64,000 nt of DNA from Nostoc sp. PCC 7107 (lineage in GTDB: Bacteria > Cyanobacteriota > Cyanobacteriia > Cyanobacteriales > Nostocaceae). The notes beneath the pieces are model-generated. The model ran no database searches and was not told the DNA's origin. It worked only from the letters and a program-made list of their open reading frames with translations. How positions within the stretch are numbered: the stretch's first letter is position 1; each line of letters begins with the position of its first letter. The translations under genes were made by a program, and so were the position numbers. Of this stretch, positions 46,426-55,779 are shown piece after piece. The stretch covers positions 1,537,001-1,601,000 of the forward strand of contig NC_019676.1 in assembly GCF_000316625.1 (NCBI RefSeq). Reading direction: 5' to 3'.

Positions 46426-47537
46426 ATGAATCATAGAGAAAAACTTCTAGAAATTTATCAAAATCTACCTGAAATTGAAATTAATCAAATTCAATTACCT
46501 GAAGAATATCAAAGTTATCTTGTGGAAATTGCTAAAAAAAGCTTTAGCAGCAAAGGTGCTTATACTGTATTGGTTACTATCTTAGTACATAAAATTTTAA
46601 ATCCAGCACAGGATATTCGATACCACCAAGCCAAAATGACTGGTGGTTTCTCAGGAAGAAGTATAGATACAAAGTATATTACTCCTACATTAACAGAGTT
46701 AGGCTTACCCGCAATGGCTGAAAGTGGTTGGTTAACTCGTTCTTTAGAACAACCTTATCCCTATACATTAGAATATGAAGGCAAAATAACTCCTGTGTCT
46801 TTAAAAAAGCATTTCTGAATGTTATTGATTTTGTGCAAAAATATCCTGAAAAATCAGAAGATATATTGAAATTACTACTGAAATTAATCAAATCAGCTAA
46901 GGATGATAACTTGGTTGAAATTATTAAATTAACAAATCCGGAAAAACTAAATATAAAAAGTATATTCCAAGCTTTAGATGAGCATTTCAACTATAACTAT
47001 GAAACTTTTGGTGGCTCAAAATTACCTGTTATTGCTTTCTATGCTATCTATCAAATTTTGATGAGGGAAATCTCCAGATATAAGTCATGTAAACTGGGAA
47101 TATTAGGTAGTCATACAGCTTCTGATAGAACTTCTAAGACTGCTGGAGATATTGAAATATTTGACAAAAATAACCATCTTGTTGAAGCTATAGAAGTAAA
47201 ATATGGTCAAGAAATAACTTTACAAATTGTCTATCGTGCTAGACAGAAGATTATTAAATACAATCCTGGTAGATATTATATTTTTGCTTCAAAGGATATT
47301 AAGCAATCAGAAGCAGAAGAAATTAACAATCTCATTACACAAATTTCATCTGAACACGGCTGTCAGGTAATCCTAAATGGAATTATCCCGACAATAAAAT
47401 ACTATTTACGATTAATCGAGTCCATCAATGATTTTATTGAAGGATACTCTCAGTTGATAGCGTCGGATAATGAACTACAAAAAATACACAAAGAAAAATG
47501 GAATGATATTTTAAACAGATTAATGATTGATGAATGA
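46426..47537 (+). pseudogene. Type II restriction endonuclease, interrupted by a frameshift
   Basis: Two frames make up one protein of about 370 residues. The first (46426-46818, MNHREKLLEIYQ...) ends ...PVSLKKHF-stop. The second, entered in the same A-run, continues KKAFLNVIDFVQKYPEKSED to 47537. Adding one A to the six-A run at about 46803-46808 joins them seamlessly. A PD-(D/E)XK nuclease core lies in the second frame: GDIEIFDKNNHLVEAIEVKYGQ (Asp, then Glu-Val-Lys). The first frame has QAKMTGGFSGRS and GLPAMAESGW, which I associate weakly with SacI-like enzymes. Either inactivated, a homopolymer sequencing error, or rescued by slippage. Confidence 0.75.
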
Positions 47538-47553
47538 AAGAAATTTGGCTTAT

Positions 47554-49431
47554 TCACGAGGGATGAAAGTAATCGTAAATTTCCTGCGCTAGTCTTGTCC
47601 CAATTCCCGCAACTTCGGCGAGTTGTGCGGGTGTAGCTTGGCGGATATAATCGACTGAGCGAAAATGTCCTAATAGTTGCTTTTGGCGATGATGTCCTAA
47701 GCCGGAGATTTCATCTAAACGCGATCGCCTCAGTTTATCACTGCGTTGTTGACGATGGAAACTCACAGCAAACCGATGGGCTTCATCTCGTAACCGTCTG
47801 AGTAATTGGACTCCTGGTTGTTCTGCTTTGGTTGGTAAGGGTTGTGACTCTCCCGGTAAAAAAATCTCTTCGCGCTGTTTTGCCAAACTGACAACCCGCA
47901 AGTCTTCTAGTAAGTTCATCTCTTGCAAAACAGCGACGACTGAAGACAGCTGACCTTTACCGCCATCAATCATAATTAAATCAGGCCAGTCAGGATTTCC
48001 GGCGCGTGGTAGTTGGGTATCTTCGCTATACTTGCGAAACCGCCGTTGAATCACTTCAGCTAAACTGGCAAAATCATCAGAATGACCAATTGTGACGGTG
48101 GGATTTTTAATTTTGTAATGGCGATAGTATTGCTTACCCGGTAAACCATCGATAAATACAACTTGGGAAGCAACAGCATTAGAACCTTGGATGTGGGAAA
48201 TGTCGTAACCTTCAATGCGGTGGGGTAAGTCTGGTAAGTCGAGAATATCAGCTAAATCTTGCATAGCTTGATTATTACGATCGCCCAATTTTTGCATTCT
48301 TTGTAATTCGTATTGGGCGTTACGCTCGACCATCTCAATTAATTCTGCCTTAGTTTGGCGCTGAGGCGTGAAAATTGTGACTTTTCTACCCTTACGCTGA
48401 GTTAAAACATCCGCTAATATTTCTGCGTCGGGTAAATCATGCTGTACCAAAATTTCGGCGGGAATTTCCACCGCATCAGCAGTTTGATAATGTTCTTCTA
48501 AAACGCGTTGTAAAATTGCACCTGGTTCAGCTTGTGCATCAGCGACAAACGCTAAACGTCCGACTAATTGTCCAGCGCGAATTTGAAATAATTGAATGCA
48601 GGCGTGTTGTGTATCGGCGGCTAAAGCTATGGCATCCCGCGAAACTGTATCATCTGGTAAAGATACTTTTTGATCCGCCGTCAGAGATTTTAAACCAGAA
48701 ATTTGGTCACGTATCCGCGCCGCCGATTCAAAATTTAAAGCTTCGGCGGCTGTTTGCATTTGTTCGGTCAAAATATCAATTAATTCCTGAGTTCTACCTT
48801 GAAACACCATCGCCACTTTCTGCACAGTTTTGCGGTATTCTTCTGGGGAAATCAATTGTTGACAGACACCAGGACAACGCCCCATATCATAATTTAAACA
48901 GGGACGGTCTTTAAATAAAGGTTGTGGTCGTTGTCGCAAAGAAAAGATGCGCTTACTAATGCGGAGGATTTCTCTTAATAAACCTGTATCTGTATAAGGC
49001 CCGTAGAATTTATCTTTTTCTTTACCTAGTTGGCGTTTGCGCGTGATGAAGATGCGGGGATAGTTTTCTGACCAAGTGATACAAAGATATGGATATTTTT
49101 TATCATCTTTGAGCAGTACATTAAAATATGGCTGGTGCTGCTTGATTAAATTTGCTTCCAACGCCAAAGCTTCGGCTTCGGTATCAGTGACAATAAATTC
49201 AATTTCTGTTACTTGTCTCGCCATTGTGGCGATGCGTTCGCTTTTATTGTAACCTTCACGAAAATAAGAACGGACACGCGATCGCAATTTCCGTGACTTA
49301 CCTATATATATAATGCGATCGCTGCCATCCCGCATAAAATAAACTCCTGGTTCCGGTGGGATTTCAGCTAGTCGGCTTTCTAGACGCTCTGGATCTTTAA
49401 CCAGTGGTAGTATTTGAGCAGATGTTGTCAC
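47554..49431 (-). CDS. uvrC: Excinuclease ABC subunit C (UvrC)
   Basis: 625 residues. Makes the two incisions around a bulky lesion in nucleotide excision repair. N-terminal GIY-YIG domain ([19 protein letters not shown]), Cys cluster [13 protein letters not shown], UvrB-binding helix pair ([15 protein letters not shown]), RNase-H-like 3' nuclease domain ([29 protein letters not shown]) and C-terminal helix-hairpin-helix ([31 protein letters not shown]). Complete. Its last 56 bp are repeated at 45001-45056 on the far side of the R-M cassette. HIP1 sites are frequent, unlike in the cassette. Confidence 0.97.
   Translation of the reverse strand: MTTSAQILPLVKDPERLESRLAEIPPEPGVYFMRDGSDRIIYIGKSRKLRSRVRSYFREGYNKSERIATMARQVTEIEFIVTDTEAEALALEANLIKQHQPYFNVLLKDDKKYPYLCITWSENYPRIFITRKRQLGKEKDKFYGPYTDTGLLREILRISKRIFSLRQRPQPLFKDRPCLNYDMGRCPGVCQQLISPEEYRKTVQKVAMVFQGRTQELIDILTEQMQTAAEALNFESAARIRDQISGLKSLTADQKVSLPDDTVSRDAIALAADTQHACIQLFQIRAGQLVGRLAFVADAQAEPGAILQRVLEEHYQTADAVEIPAEILVQHDLPDAEILADVLTQRKGRKVTIFTPQRQTKAELIEMVERNAQYELQRMQKLGDRNNQAMQDLADILDLPDLPHRIEGYDISHIQGSNAVASQVVFIDGLPGKQYYRHYKIKNPTVTIGHSDDFASLAEVIQRRFRKYSEDTQLPRAGNPDWPDLIMIDGGKGQLSSVVAVLQEMNLLEDLRVVSLAKQREEIFLPGESQPLPTKAEQPGVQLLRRLRDEAHRFAVSFHRQQRSDKLRRSRLDEISGLGHHRQKQLLGHFRSVDYIRQATPAQLAEVAGIGTRLAQEIYDYFHPS
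47563..47618. repeat. Direct repeat, uvrC copy (partner 45001-45056)
   Basis: The 3' end of the intact uvrC. It is the inner member of the pair that brackets the R-M genes. Confidence 0.85.
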
Positions 49432-49584
49432 AATTAAATTTTTGGTAATCTGACATTTTTACCTATCTCTATTTTAAGAAATAAATTGTCCGTTGCGGAA
49501 TCTGAAGATAAAAGAGAACAGATAACGTGTAAGGGTATAAAAGCACTTAGCCCCGACGAATGAAATTTGCGGCTAGAAAAACAA

Positions 49585-49669
49585 AGTCCGCTTACGCGGA
49601 CTAACGCAAAATCAAAGATAAAGAACCCGCCTGCGCGGGTTTTGTCTGTGTAGCCGCGACTTCAGTCGC
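49585..49669. repeat. Cluster of three dispersed-type hairpins
   Basis: Three perfect small hairpins in a row: AGTCCGC-TTAC-GCGGACT (49585-49602), AACCCGC-CTGC-GCGGGTT (49624-49641) and GCGAC-TTCA-GTCGC (49656-49669). Such modules occur together repeatedly in Nostocales intergenic DNA. The second, followed by TTG, may also serve as terminator for the small gene at 49697. Confidence 0.6.
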
Positions 49670-49696
49670 TGGGTACAAGATATGTATATACATTAA

Positions 49697-50110
49697 TTAA
49701 CTAGCCATCGCCACTGACTTTTTGCGACTGGGACGCTTACGGTCTGATTTTTTCTTGAATCCTACAGCTTGTGCTTGATCACTATCTGAACCATATTGTC
49801 CCCGCACAACTTCCTTCATAGCTAATACCGCATTGTGAAATTCCCACTCGGCTAATCTCGCCGCATCAGTCGCCGCACGGTATAAAGCGAGTTTTTCATT
49901 TTCGACTTGTTGCAGCGTTAACATTTTTTGATAAGCTACTTGCAACTTTTCTTCTGTGGCATCAGCACGGGTGGTTGTGTAGTTGATAATCGTTTGCAAA
50001 CCGTGTAAGGAAGTGGTGTCTTGAGTAATTGTCTGGCGAGATAAACGACGTGTAGTATCTTGAGTAGGCATGAGTGTTTCCGTATAAGGATACATATTTA
50101 ACGTACCCAT
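49697..50110 (-). CDS. Hypothetical protein with basic C-terminus
   Basis: 137 residues, unrecognised. The first ~25 residues look dispensable, and an internal ATG (MPTQDTTRRLSRQT, about residue 14) may be the true start. The body is helical and coiled-coil-prone (TRADATEEKLQVAYQKMLTL, ALYRAATDAARLAEWEFHNA). Then QYGSDSDQAQAVGFKKKSDR and a Lys/Arg-rich tail (KRPSRKKS) follow. The GFKKKSDRKRP kind of ending recurs in uncharacterised bacterial proteins. Its upstream region holds a phased palindrome array, so its transcription is probably tightly controlled. Confidence 0.65.
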   Translation of the reverse strand: MGTLNMYPYTETLMPTQDTTRRLSRQTITQDTTSLHGLQTIINYTTTRADATEEKLQVAYQKMLTLQQVENEKLALYRAATDAARLAEWEFHNAVLAMKEVVRGQYGSDSDQAQAVGFKKKSDRKRPSRKKSVAMAS

Positions 50111-50173
50111 TGCAACTAAAAAAATATCAGTAATATAAATTTTTTAGCGAGGATAATATTTAAAGTAATTGTG

Positions 50174-50191
50174 CAGTTTGATTGCAAACTG
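50174..50191. other. Perfect hairpin next to palindrome array
   Basis: CAGTTTG-ATTG-CAAACTG, a 7-bp stem with a 4-nt loop, immediately before the first unit of the 21-bp array. Confidence 0.7.
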
Positions 50192-50193
50192 GT

Positions 50194-50332
50194 ACATTAT
50201 GAATGTGAGTCGTTACATTCACAATGTGAACTGTCGCATTTATAATGCAAGCGATCGCAATTAAAATGTGAGCGATCGCATTCACAATGTAAGTCTCTAC
50301 ATTCGTTATGTAGGTAATTATATTTACATAAC
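50194..50332 (-). promoter_or_regulatory. Array of 13-bp palindromes with exact 21-bp period
   Basis: Units start at 50194, 50215, 50236, 50257, 50278, 50299 and, degenerate, 50320. They are ACATTATGAATGT, ACATTCACAATGT, GCATTTATAATGC, GCAATTAAAATGT, GCATTCACAATGT, ACATTCGTTATGT and ATATTTACATAAC. Most are RCATT-N3-AATGY inverted repeats, separated by 8-bp spacers (some AGCGATC). A period of 21 bp is two helical turns, so a dimeric regulator could bind on one DNA face. It lies 84-222 bp upstream of the minus-strand gene at 49697-50110. An operator role is inferred. Confidence 0.75.
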
Positions 50333-50343
50333 AAGCAAAATTT

Positions 50344-53300
50344 TTATAACTTAATCTCTTCTGGCAAAATATTTGAAAACTTCAACTCTGCCTGACAAAG
50401 ATTAAGATAAATTTGTGCGACTTGATCTAAGGGGTTTTGTTGTAAGCAGTCTTGAAAATGCTGGGCAGCTGAGGTAAATTGTTGTGCTTCGTAAAGTGTC
50501 AGTGCTTCCGTAAATAATTCTCTAGTAGCTAATTTACCTTGGCGAACTTCTGCAACATCAGCAGTAAATACTTCATGAACAGTTACAGCCGTGATTTTAC
50601 CTTTGACTTTTACCTGTCCAACTATGCGAATATGAGAGCGATCGCAATTCTTTAACCGTTGAAATGTTTGGTCTGTAATTAATAATGGTGTGTTGAATGT
50701 TTTGGTTAAACCTTCTATTCTTGATGCTAAATTTACAGCATCACTAATTACTGTACCATCCATGCGGTTAAAGCCGCCGACTGTGCCTAAAATCAACGAA
50801 CCAGTATTAATGCCAATACCAATTTTAATTGGTAAGTCTCCTTGCACTTGCCGTTCTTGATTATAAGTCACTAAAGCTTGTAACATCGCAATACCCGCTT
50901 GCACCGCATCATCAGCATTACCAGCAAATAACGCCATGATGGCATCACCAATATATTTATCAATAAAACCATTATGTTGAATAATGATTGGTTCCATGCA
51001 ACTCAGATAAGAATTAATAAATTGAAAATTTTCGGCGGGTGTTAAAGTTTCTGATAAAGTAGTGAAAGAGCGAATATCAGTAAACAACACCGACATTTCC
51101 CGCTGGACTTGATCACCTAACTGCACATCAACAATACTTTGTTTGTTAAGAAATTGCAGAAATTGACGGGGAACAAAGCGTTCGTAAGCTTGGTTTAAAG
51201 CGGCTAAATCGGTGTATAACCGGGCGTTTTCTAAAGAAATCGCCGCTTGAGTTGAAAGTACATTTAATAACTCCAGACGATCAGGAGTGAATGCGCCTGT
51301 AGTCAAGTTATTTTCTAAATAGATAATACCTGTAAGTTTGCCTTGGTTAATTAACGGCGCACATAAAAGCGATCGCGGTTGAAATTGGCGAATGTAAGCA
51401 TCGCTGACAAATTCGCCTTTGCGAGCAGCGTCATTTAGCACTACACTTGTTTTAGTACGGATGACATAATTCACAATTGCCACAGAAAACATTGAGCTAT
51501 TTTCTATCGGCAATGATTCCAACACTTGAATGTTATTTTGTTCGACTGTGCCTTGCGCTTCGATTAAAAATTTCCCTTTAGTTTCTAATAGCAAAAAACC
51601 TCGTTGCGCTCCAGCATTTTCCATTAAAATTTGCATTAAATTAGCCAGCAATTTATCTAGCTTAATTTCTCCAGACAAAGCTTGAGAAGCTTTGATTACT
51701 GTCACCAAATCCAGTGAAGCAGAACCACTGCTACTTGTGACACTACTGGCGTTAGTGTTTTTGGTAGAAATATGAGGGATATTAATTCTTTCTAACTTGC
51801 GGCTTAAAAGTTGAGGATATTGAGTTTCCAGATATTTAACTTTAGCCGTTGCGCCCCATTGTAAATAAAGATAGGCAGCATCCTGCATATATCCTTGGGC
51901 AACTTTCTGTTTATTTTGGGCAAGATAAAACTTGGCTGCTAGTTCATTAGCTAAAGCTGCTTCGTTAGGATAATTGTTTTCTTGGGCTAAATTAATGGCA
52001 CAATCATAACAGGCGATCGCTTCTGCTGTTTCACCGTGGACTCGATGCCATTCTGCTTCTACCAATGCTAATTTATGAGCGTAGTTACTCGGTGCAGATT
52101 GCGCCCAAGTTTTCAATTTCTTTTGATTTGCTGTTACTTGTTTGAGTAATGCTTGCCGTTCTGTGACAGTTTTTGTTGGCGCTAAGGCTAACCGCACCAA
52201 AGAATCATAAAAGTTAAACCACCCAATGATAAATAACGCCACTACTGCATCTAAATAAGGAATTGCTAATTCAGCATTTTGCCAAGCAGTCTTGTAATCT
52301 TCAAACCAATAATTCAATGTCAGCAGATGAGTGTATACAGTAAAAGTCGCTGTGCGATAATTCGTCTCAATATGTAAGGGTAAGCTGGCTGTGATATCGT
52401 AAAACTCCCCTATCAACTCACAGGGATTAGTATTTTTACCCTGCAAATTGGCGATCGCCTGACGATAAATTTGAATTAAATCAAAAACTGGCTTTTTCTT
52501 AAACTTCTGAATTATTTCTAAATAAGTCGCTAAACTTTTATCTACTTCTTTTAAATCTTGACCACAAAAATAACCATGACTGGTAGCAACATTTGCTGCA
52601 AAAGCCGCATATTCAGTATCACCCGTATCTCGCCCAACTTGAAAAGCAATTTGCAATGCAGGTATGGTATTAGCAATTGGTTCTCGCCAGTGACGCACAA
52701 AACTATTCACAACAAACAATACTCTCGCTTGCAGATTTTTGGCACCATAGCGTTCTATAAGTTTTAACGCCAACTCACCAAACTCATATCCCCCTGTCAA
52801 ATCTCCGACAACACCACAAAGAATCAAGCCATAAGTAGCATAGGCAAAAGCTGATTCCGGCACATTACCATGTATCGCCGAGAGTTCCACTTGCTTGAAC
52901 ACAGTTAAAGGAAACAAATTTGGCGCTGCAAGATAAGTTGACGAAGCAATACTGGCTAAAATCCGAATTGCGGCTAATTTAGTAGGATTTGTCAGTCTGG
53001 GTAAATCAGCTAAGGTTTGTACCTGTCTCCCAGCTAAAGCCAGTTTCGTTTTTAATAGTCCCAACAGAATTTGTATTTGTCCAGGGTTAGCAGCTAAAGG
53101 AACTCCCAAAAGTTTGAGAACTTGCAAACCTAATTTTGCGGCTGTTAACAGTTCATCTCTGGCAACAAGAGATTGAATTTTGATAGCGTAGACTTGGACT
53201 TGATCAAGTGTAGTGCGGGCATGACGTAATACAACCTCAATTAATTCGTCCATGTATTCAAACGCCCCAGTCAAATAAGCAGCTTCCACAGCAGCTTCGT

Positions 53301-55710
53301 GCAGAGATAAAGCGAGAGAATATTGCTGTTGCCAACAGGATGCTGCTAAACAGTTAAGTCCCGTTGTCAAATAATCTAAAGCAGGTTCGTAGGCGGCGGA
53401 GGCTTTGGCTTTGTTCCCCGCAGTTAGGTTTAATTGGGCTAATTGCTGTCGCTGTTGTTCATCTGTGATTAAATCTAAGCCGAAGTTTAATTGGTTAACA
53501 ATGTCAAAAATCTTTTCTTCTTGTTCTGCGGTGGTGATATTTTGCAATAACAGTTGTCCAATTTGCCAGTGAACTGCTTGTTTTTCTTTGGTGGGGATGA
53601 GTGAATAAGCTGCTTGCTGGACGCGATCGTGTAAGAATTTGTAGACGACATCCAAATTTGTTAAGTTAGCGGCAATTTCGCGATCACCCACTTGTAATAA
53701 TTGATAGTCGTTACCTTGAGGAAAAATCAGCCCCATTTCTACAGCTTCCCATAACTCAGCGGCTGTTTCTGTCAAAGATTTTTCTTTGACAATCGCTAAA
53801 GTTTTTAAATCAAATTGATTCCCAATACAAGATGCTAACTGTAACGCTTGCTGAGAAGCTGTCGGCAGTTTTTGAATTTTACCTGCCATTAATTCCACAA
53901 CATTATCAGTAATTTGTGCCGCCTGAATTTGGCTGAGTTGCCAATCCCATTCCCGGCTTTGCACATCAAATTGCAGCAATCCTTCTGTATACAGCGATTT
54001 GAGGAATTCATTCATAAAGAAGGGATTGCCGTTAGTTTTCTGCTGTAACAGTTGTGCTAGGGGCGTTAACTTCGCCCAATCATGACTATTAAAGGTATCA
54101 CTGAGGAGTGCATGAATTTGGGGTAATTCTAACGGTGTCAATGTGAGTTCGTGAATGATTACCCCGGCTGCTGTTAAAGAAGCGATCGCACTTTGCAAAG
54201 GATGGGTAGAATCTACTTCATGATCTCGATAAGCACCAATCAGTAATAAGTAGCGGCTGCCTAATTGACTAGTTAATAACTCAATTAATTGCAACGATGC
54301 ACTATCCGCCCATTGCAAATCATCCAAGAAAATTACTAAAGGATGTTCTTTTTGCGTAAAAACAGTAATAAAGTTTTGAAATACTAAATTAAATCGATTT
54401 TGGGCTTCCTGCGGTGGTAGTTCAACAACAGGCGGCTGTTTCCCAATAATCAGTTCTACTTCAGAAATTACATCAATAATTACTTGACCATTGTCGCCCA
54501 AAGCATTTAATAATTTTTCCCGCCAGAGATTGATTTCTGTTTCTGTTGCGGTTAAAAGTTGGCGAATTAAAGCTGTGAATGCTTGAATTAAAGAACTGTA
54601 GGGAATATTTCGTTGAAATTGGTCAAACTTGCCTGAGATGAAATATCCCCGTTTTTGAGTAATTGGTTTGTAAATTTCCTGCACTAAAGCTGATTTGCCA
54701 ATCCCGGAATAACCCGCAATCAACATAACTTCACTTTTTCCATGACTAGCCCGATCAAAAGCTATGAGTAAATCTGTAACTTCTTGTTCTCTTCCGTAAA
54801 GTTTTTGGGGAATTTGAAATCTATCAGAACTATCTTTCTGTCCTAATTCAAAGGTTTTAATTCCACCTGTACTGATGAATAAATCCAGGCATTTCTGCAA
54901 GTCTACTTGCAAACCAAAGGCACTTTGATATCTTTCTTCCGCAGTTTTTTCGAGTAACTTCATCACTAAATTAGAAATGACTACAGGAATTGCCGGATTT
55001 AGTTTATGGGGAGAAATTGCTTGTTTTGCAATATGACTGTGGACAAGTTCGACTGGATCTTCACTAATAAAGGGTAATTGTTGTGTCAATAGTTCGTAAA
55101 AAGTCACCCCTAAAGAATAAAAATCGCTACGATAATCAATCGCCCGATTCATTCTTCCTGTTTGTTCAGGCGAAATGTACGCCAGTGTTCCTTCTAAAAT
55201 ATTCAGGTTAAGTAAAGTAGGATTTTCCTTCGACAACAGCGTCGCAATCCCAAAATCAATAATCTTTGTCTGTTGCGTTTGAGGATTGAGGAGAATATTG
55301 CCAGGATTAATATCTTTATGAATAATTTGTTGCTGATGAATTGCACCTAAAGCCGCTGTAACTTGAATTGCAATGTGCAGAAAATTCTCCAGCCCTAGAG
55401 GTTGTTGATTCAGGAAACTCCGCAGCGGTTGTCCACCAAAATCTTCTAAAACTAGGACTAGAGTATTTTGATATTTTTCGACGCTGTAGGCTTGGATAAT
55501 TCCCGGAACTTGAAAGCGGCGTGTCAGTTCGTATTCGAGTTTAAATCGTGCGATCGCTTCTGGGGTAGGATACTCCTCCCGCAATAATTTCAACACTACT
55601 GGTTGGCGATCGAACTCTCGGTATCCCTGATATACCTGAGAACGAGGGCTATTATACAGTTCTCTTAAAATTTTGTACCCTTCCAGTGCGATCATAGGTT
55701 GCTCAAGCAT
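50344..55710 (-). CDS. Giant Ser/Thr kinase - AAA ATPase - GAF - adenylate/guanylate cyclase
   Basis: 1788 residues from ATG 55710 (MLEQPMIALEGYKIL); the frame is open to 55779 but without family sequence. N-terminal kinase: PVVLKLL Lys, HKDINPGNILLN, IIDFGIAT. Then an AAA/ORC-like ATPase (LIAGYSGIGKSALVQEIYK; Walker B VIFLDDLQWAD), a long helical TPR-like middle, a GAF domain (SALASLENARLY-type end), and a class III cyclase (MSVLFTDIRSFTTLSETLTP; KIGIGINTGSLILGTVGG) that should make cAMP or cGMP. A TPR-like helix ends it. HIP1 sites are frequent. It follows the C39 exporter gene by 69 bp and is likely co-transcribed with it. Confidence 0.92.
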   Translation of the reverse strand: MLEQPMIALEGYKILRELYNSPRSQVYQGYREFDRQPVVLKLLREEYPTPEAIARFKLEYELTRRFQVPGIIQAYSVEKYQNTLVLVLEDFGGQPLRSFLNQQPLGLENFLHIAIQVTAALGAIHQQQIIHKDINPGNILLNPQTQQTKIIDFGIATLLSKENPTLLNLNILEGTLAYISPEQTGRMNRAIDYRSDFYSLGVTFYELLTQQLPFISEDPVELVHSHIAKQAISPHKLNPAIPVVISNLVMKLLEKTAEERYQSAFGLQVDLQKCLDLFISTGGIKTFELGQKDSSDRFQIPQKLYGREQEVTDLLIAFDRASHGKSEVMLIAGYSGIGKSALVQEIYKPITQKRGYFISGKFDQFQRNIPYSSLIQAFTALIRQLLTATETEINLWREKLLNALGDNGQVIIDVISEVELIIGKQPPVVELPPQEAQNRFNLVFQNFITVFTQKEHPLVIFLDDLQWADSASLQLIELLTSQLGSRYLLLIGAYRDHEVDSTHPLQSAIASLTAAGVIIHELTLTPLELPQIHALLSDTFNSHDWAKLTPLAQLLQQKTNGNPFFMNEFLKSLYTEGLLQFDVQSREWDWQLSQIQAAQITDNVVELMAGKIQKLPTASQQALQLASCIGNQFDLKTLAIVKEKSLTETAAELWEAVEMGLIFPQGNDYQLLQVGDREIAANLTNLDVVYKFLHDRVQQAAYSLIPTKEKQAVHWQIGQLLLQNITTAEQEEKIFDIVNQLNFGLDLITDEQQRQQLAQLNLTAGNKAKASAAYEPALDYLTTGLNCLAASCWQQQYSLALSLHEAAVEAAYLTGAFEYMDELIEVVLRHARTTLDQVQVYAIKIQSLVARDELLTAAKLGLQVLKLLGVPLAANPGQIQILLGLLKTKLALAGRQVQTLADLPRLTNPTKLAAIRILASIASSTYLAAPNLFPLTVFKQVELSAIHGNVPESAFAYATYGLILCGVVGDLTGGYEFGELALKLIERYGAKNLQARVLFVVNSFVRHWREPIANTIPALQIAFQVGRDTGDTEYAAFAANVATSHGYFCGQDLKEVDKSLATYLEIIQKFKKKPVFDLIQIYRQAIANLQGKNTNPCELIGEFYDITASLPLHIETNYRTATFTVYTHLLTLNYWFEDYKTAWQNAELAIPYLDAVVALFIIGWFNFYDSLVRLALAPTKTVTERQALLKQVTANQKKLKTWAQSAPSNYAHKLALVEAEWHRVHGETAEAIACYDCAINLAQENNYPNEAALANELAAKFYLAQNKQKVAQGYMQDAAYLYLQWGATAKVKYLETQYPQLLSRKLERINIPHISTKNTNASSVTSSSGSASLDLVTVIKASQALSGEIKLDKLLANLMQILMENAGAQRGFLLLETKGKFLIEAQGTVEQNNIQVLESLPIENSSMFSVAIVNYVIRTKTSVVLNDAARKGEFVSDAYIRQFQPRSLLCAPLINQGKLTGIIYLENNLTTGAFTPDRLELLNVLSTQAAISLENARLYTDLAALNQAYERFVPRQFLQFLNKQSIVDVQLGDQVQREMSVLFTDIRSFTTLSETLTPAENFQFINSYLSCMEPIIIQHNGFIDKYIGDAIMALFAGNADDAVQAGIAMLQALVTYNQERQVQGDLPIKIGIGINTGSLILGTVGGFNRMDGTVISDAVNLASRIEGLTKTFNTPLLITDQTFQRLKNCDRSHIRIVGQVKVKGKITAVTVHEVFTADVAEVRQGKLATRELFTEALTLYEAQQFTSAAQHFQDCLQQNPLDQVAQIYLNLCQAELKFSNILPEEIKL

Positions 55711-55779
55711 TAGAGCTATTTTTACTAGCCTAACCAGTATAATTTGCACGCTTTTAAAAGTGACAACAGTTAAGACCAT

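Noticed and set aside
50194-50332. CRISPR array interpretation of the 21-bp repeats
   Set aside because: Repeats are only 13 bp, spacers 8 bp and similar to one another; no cas genes nearby. A phased operator array fits better.
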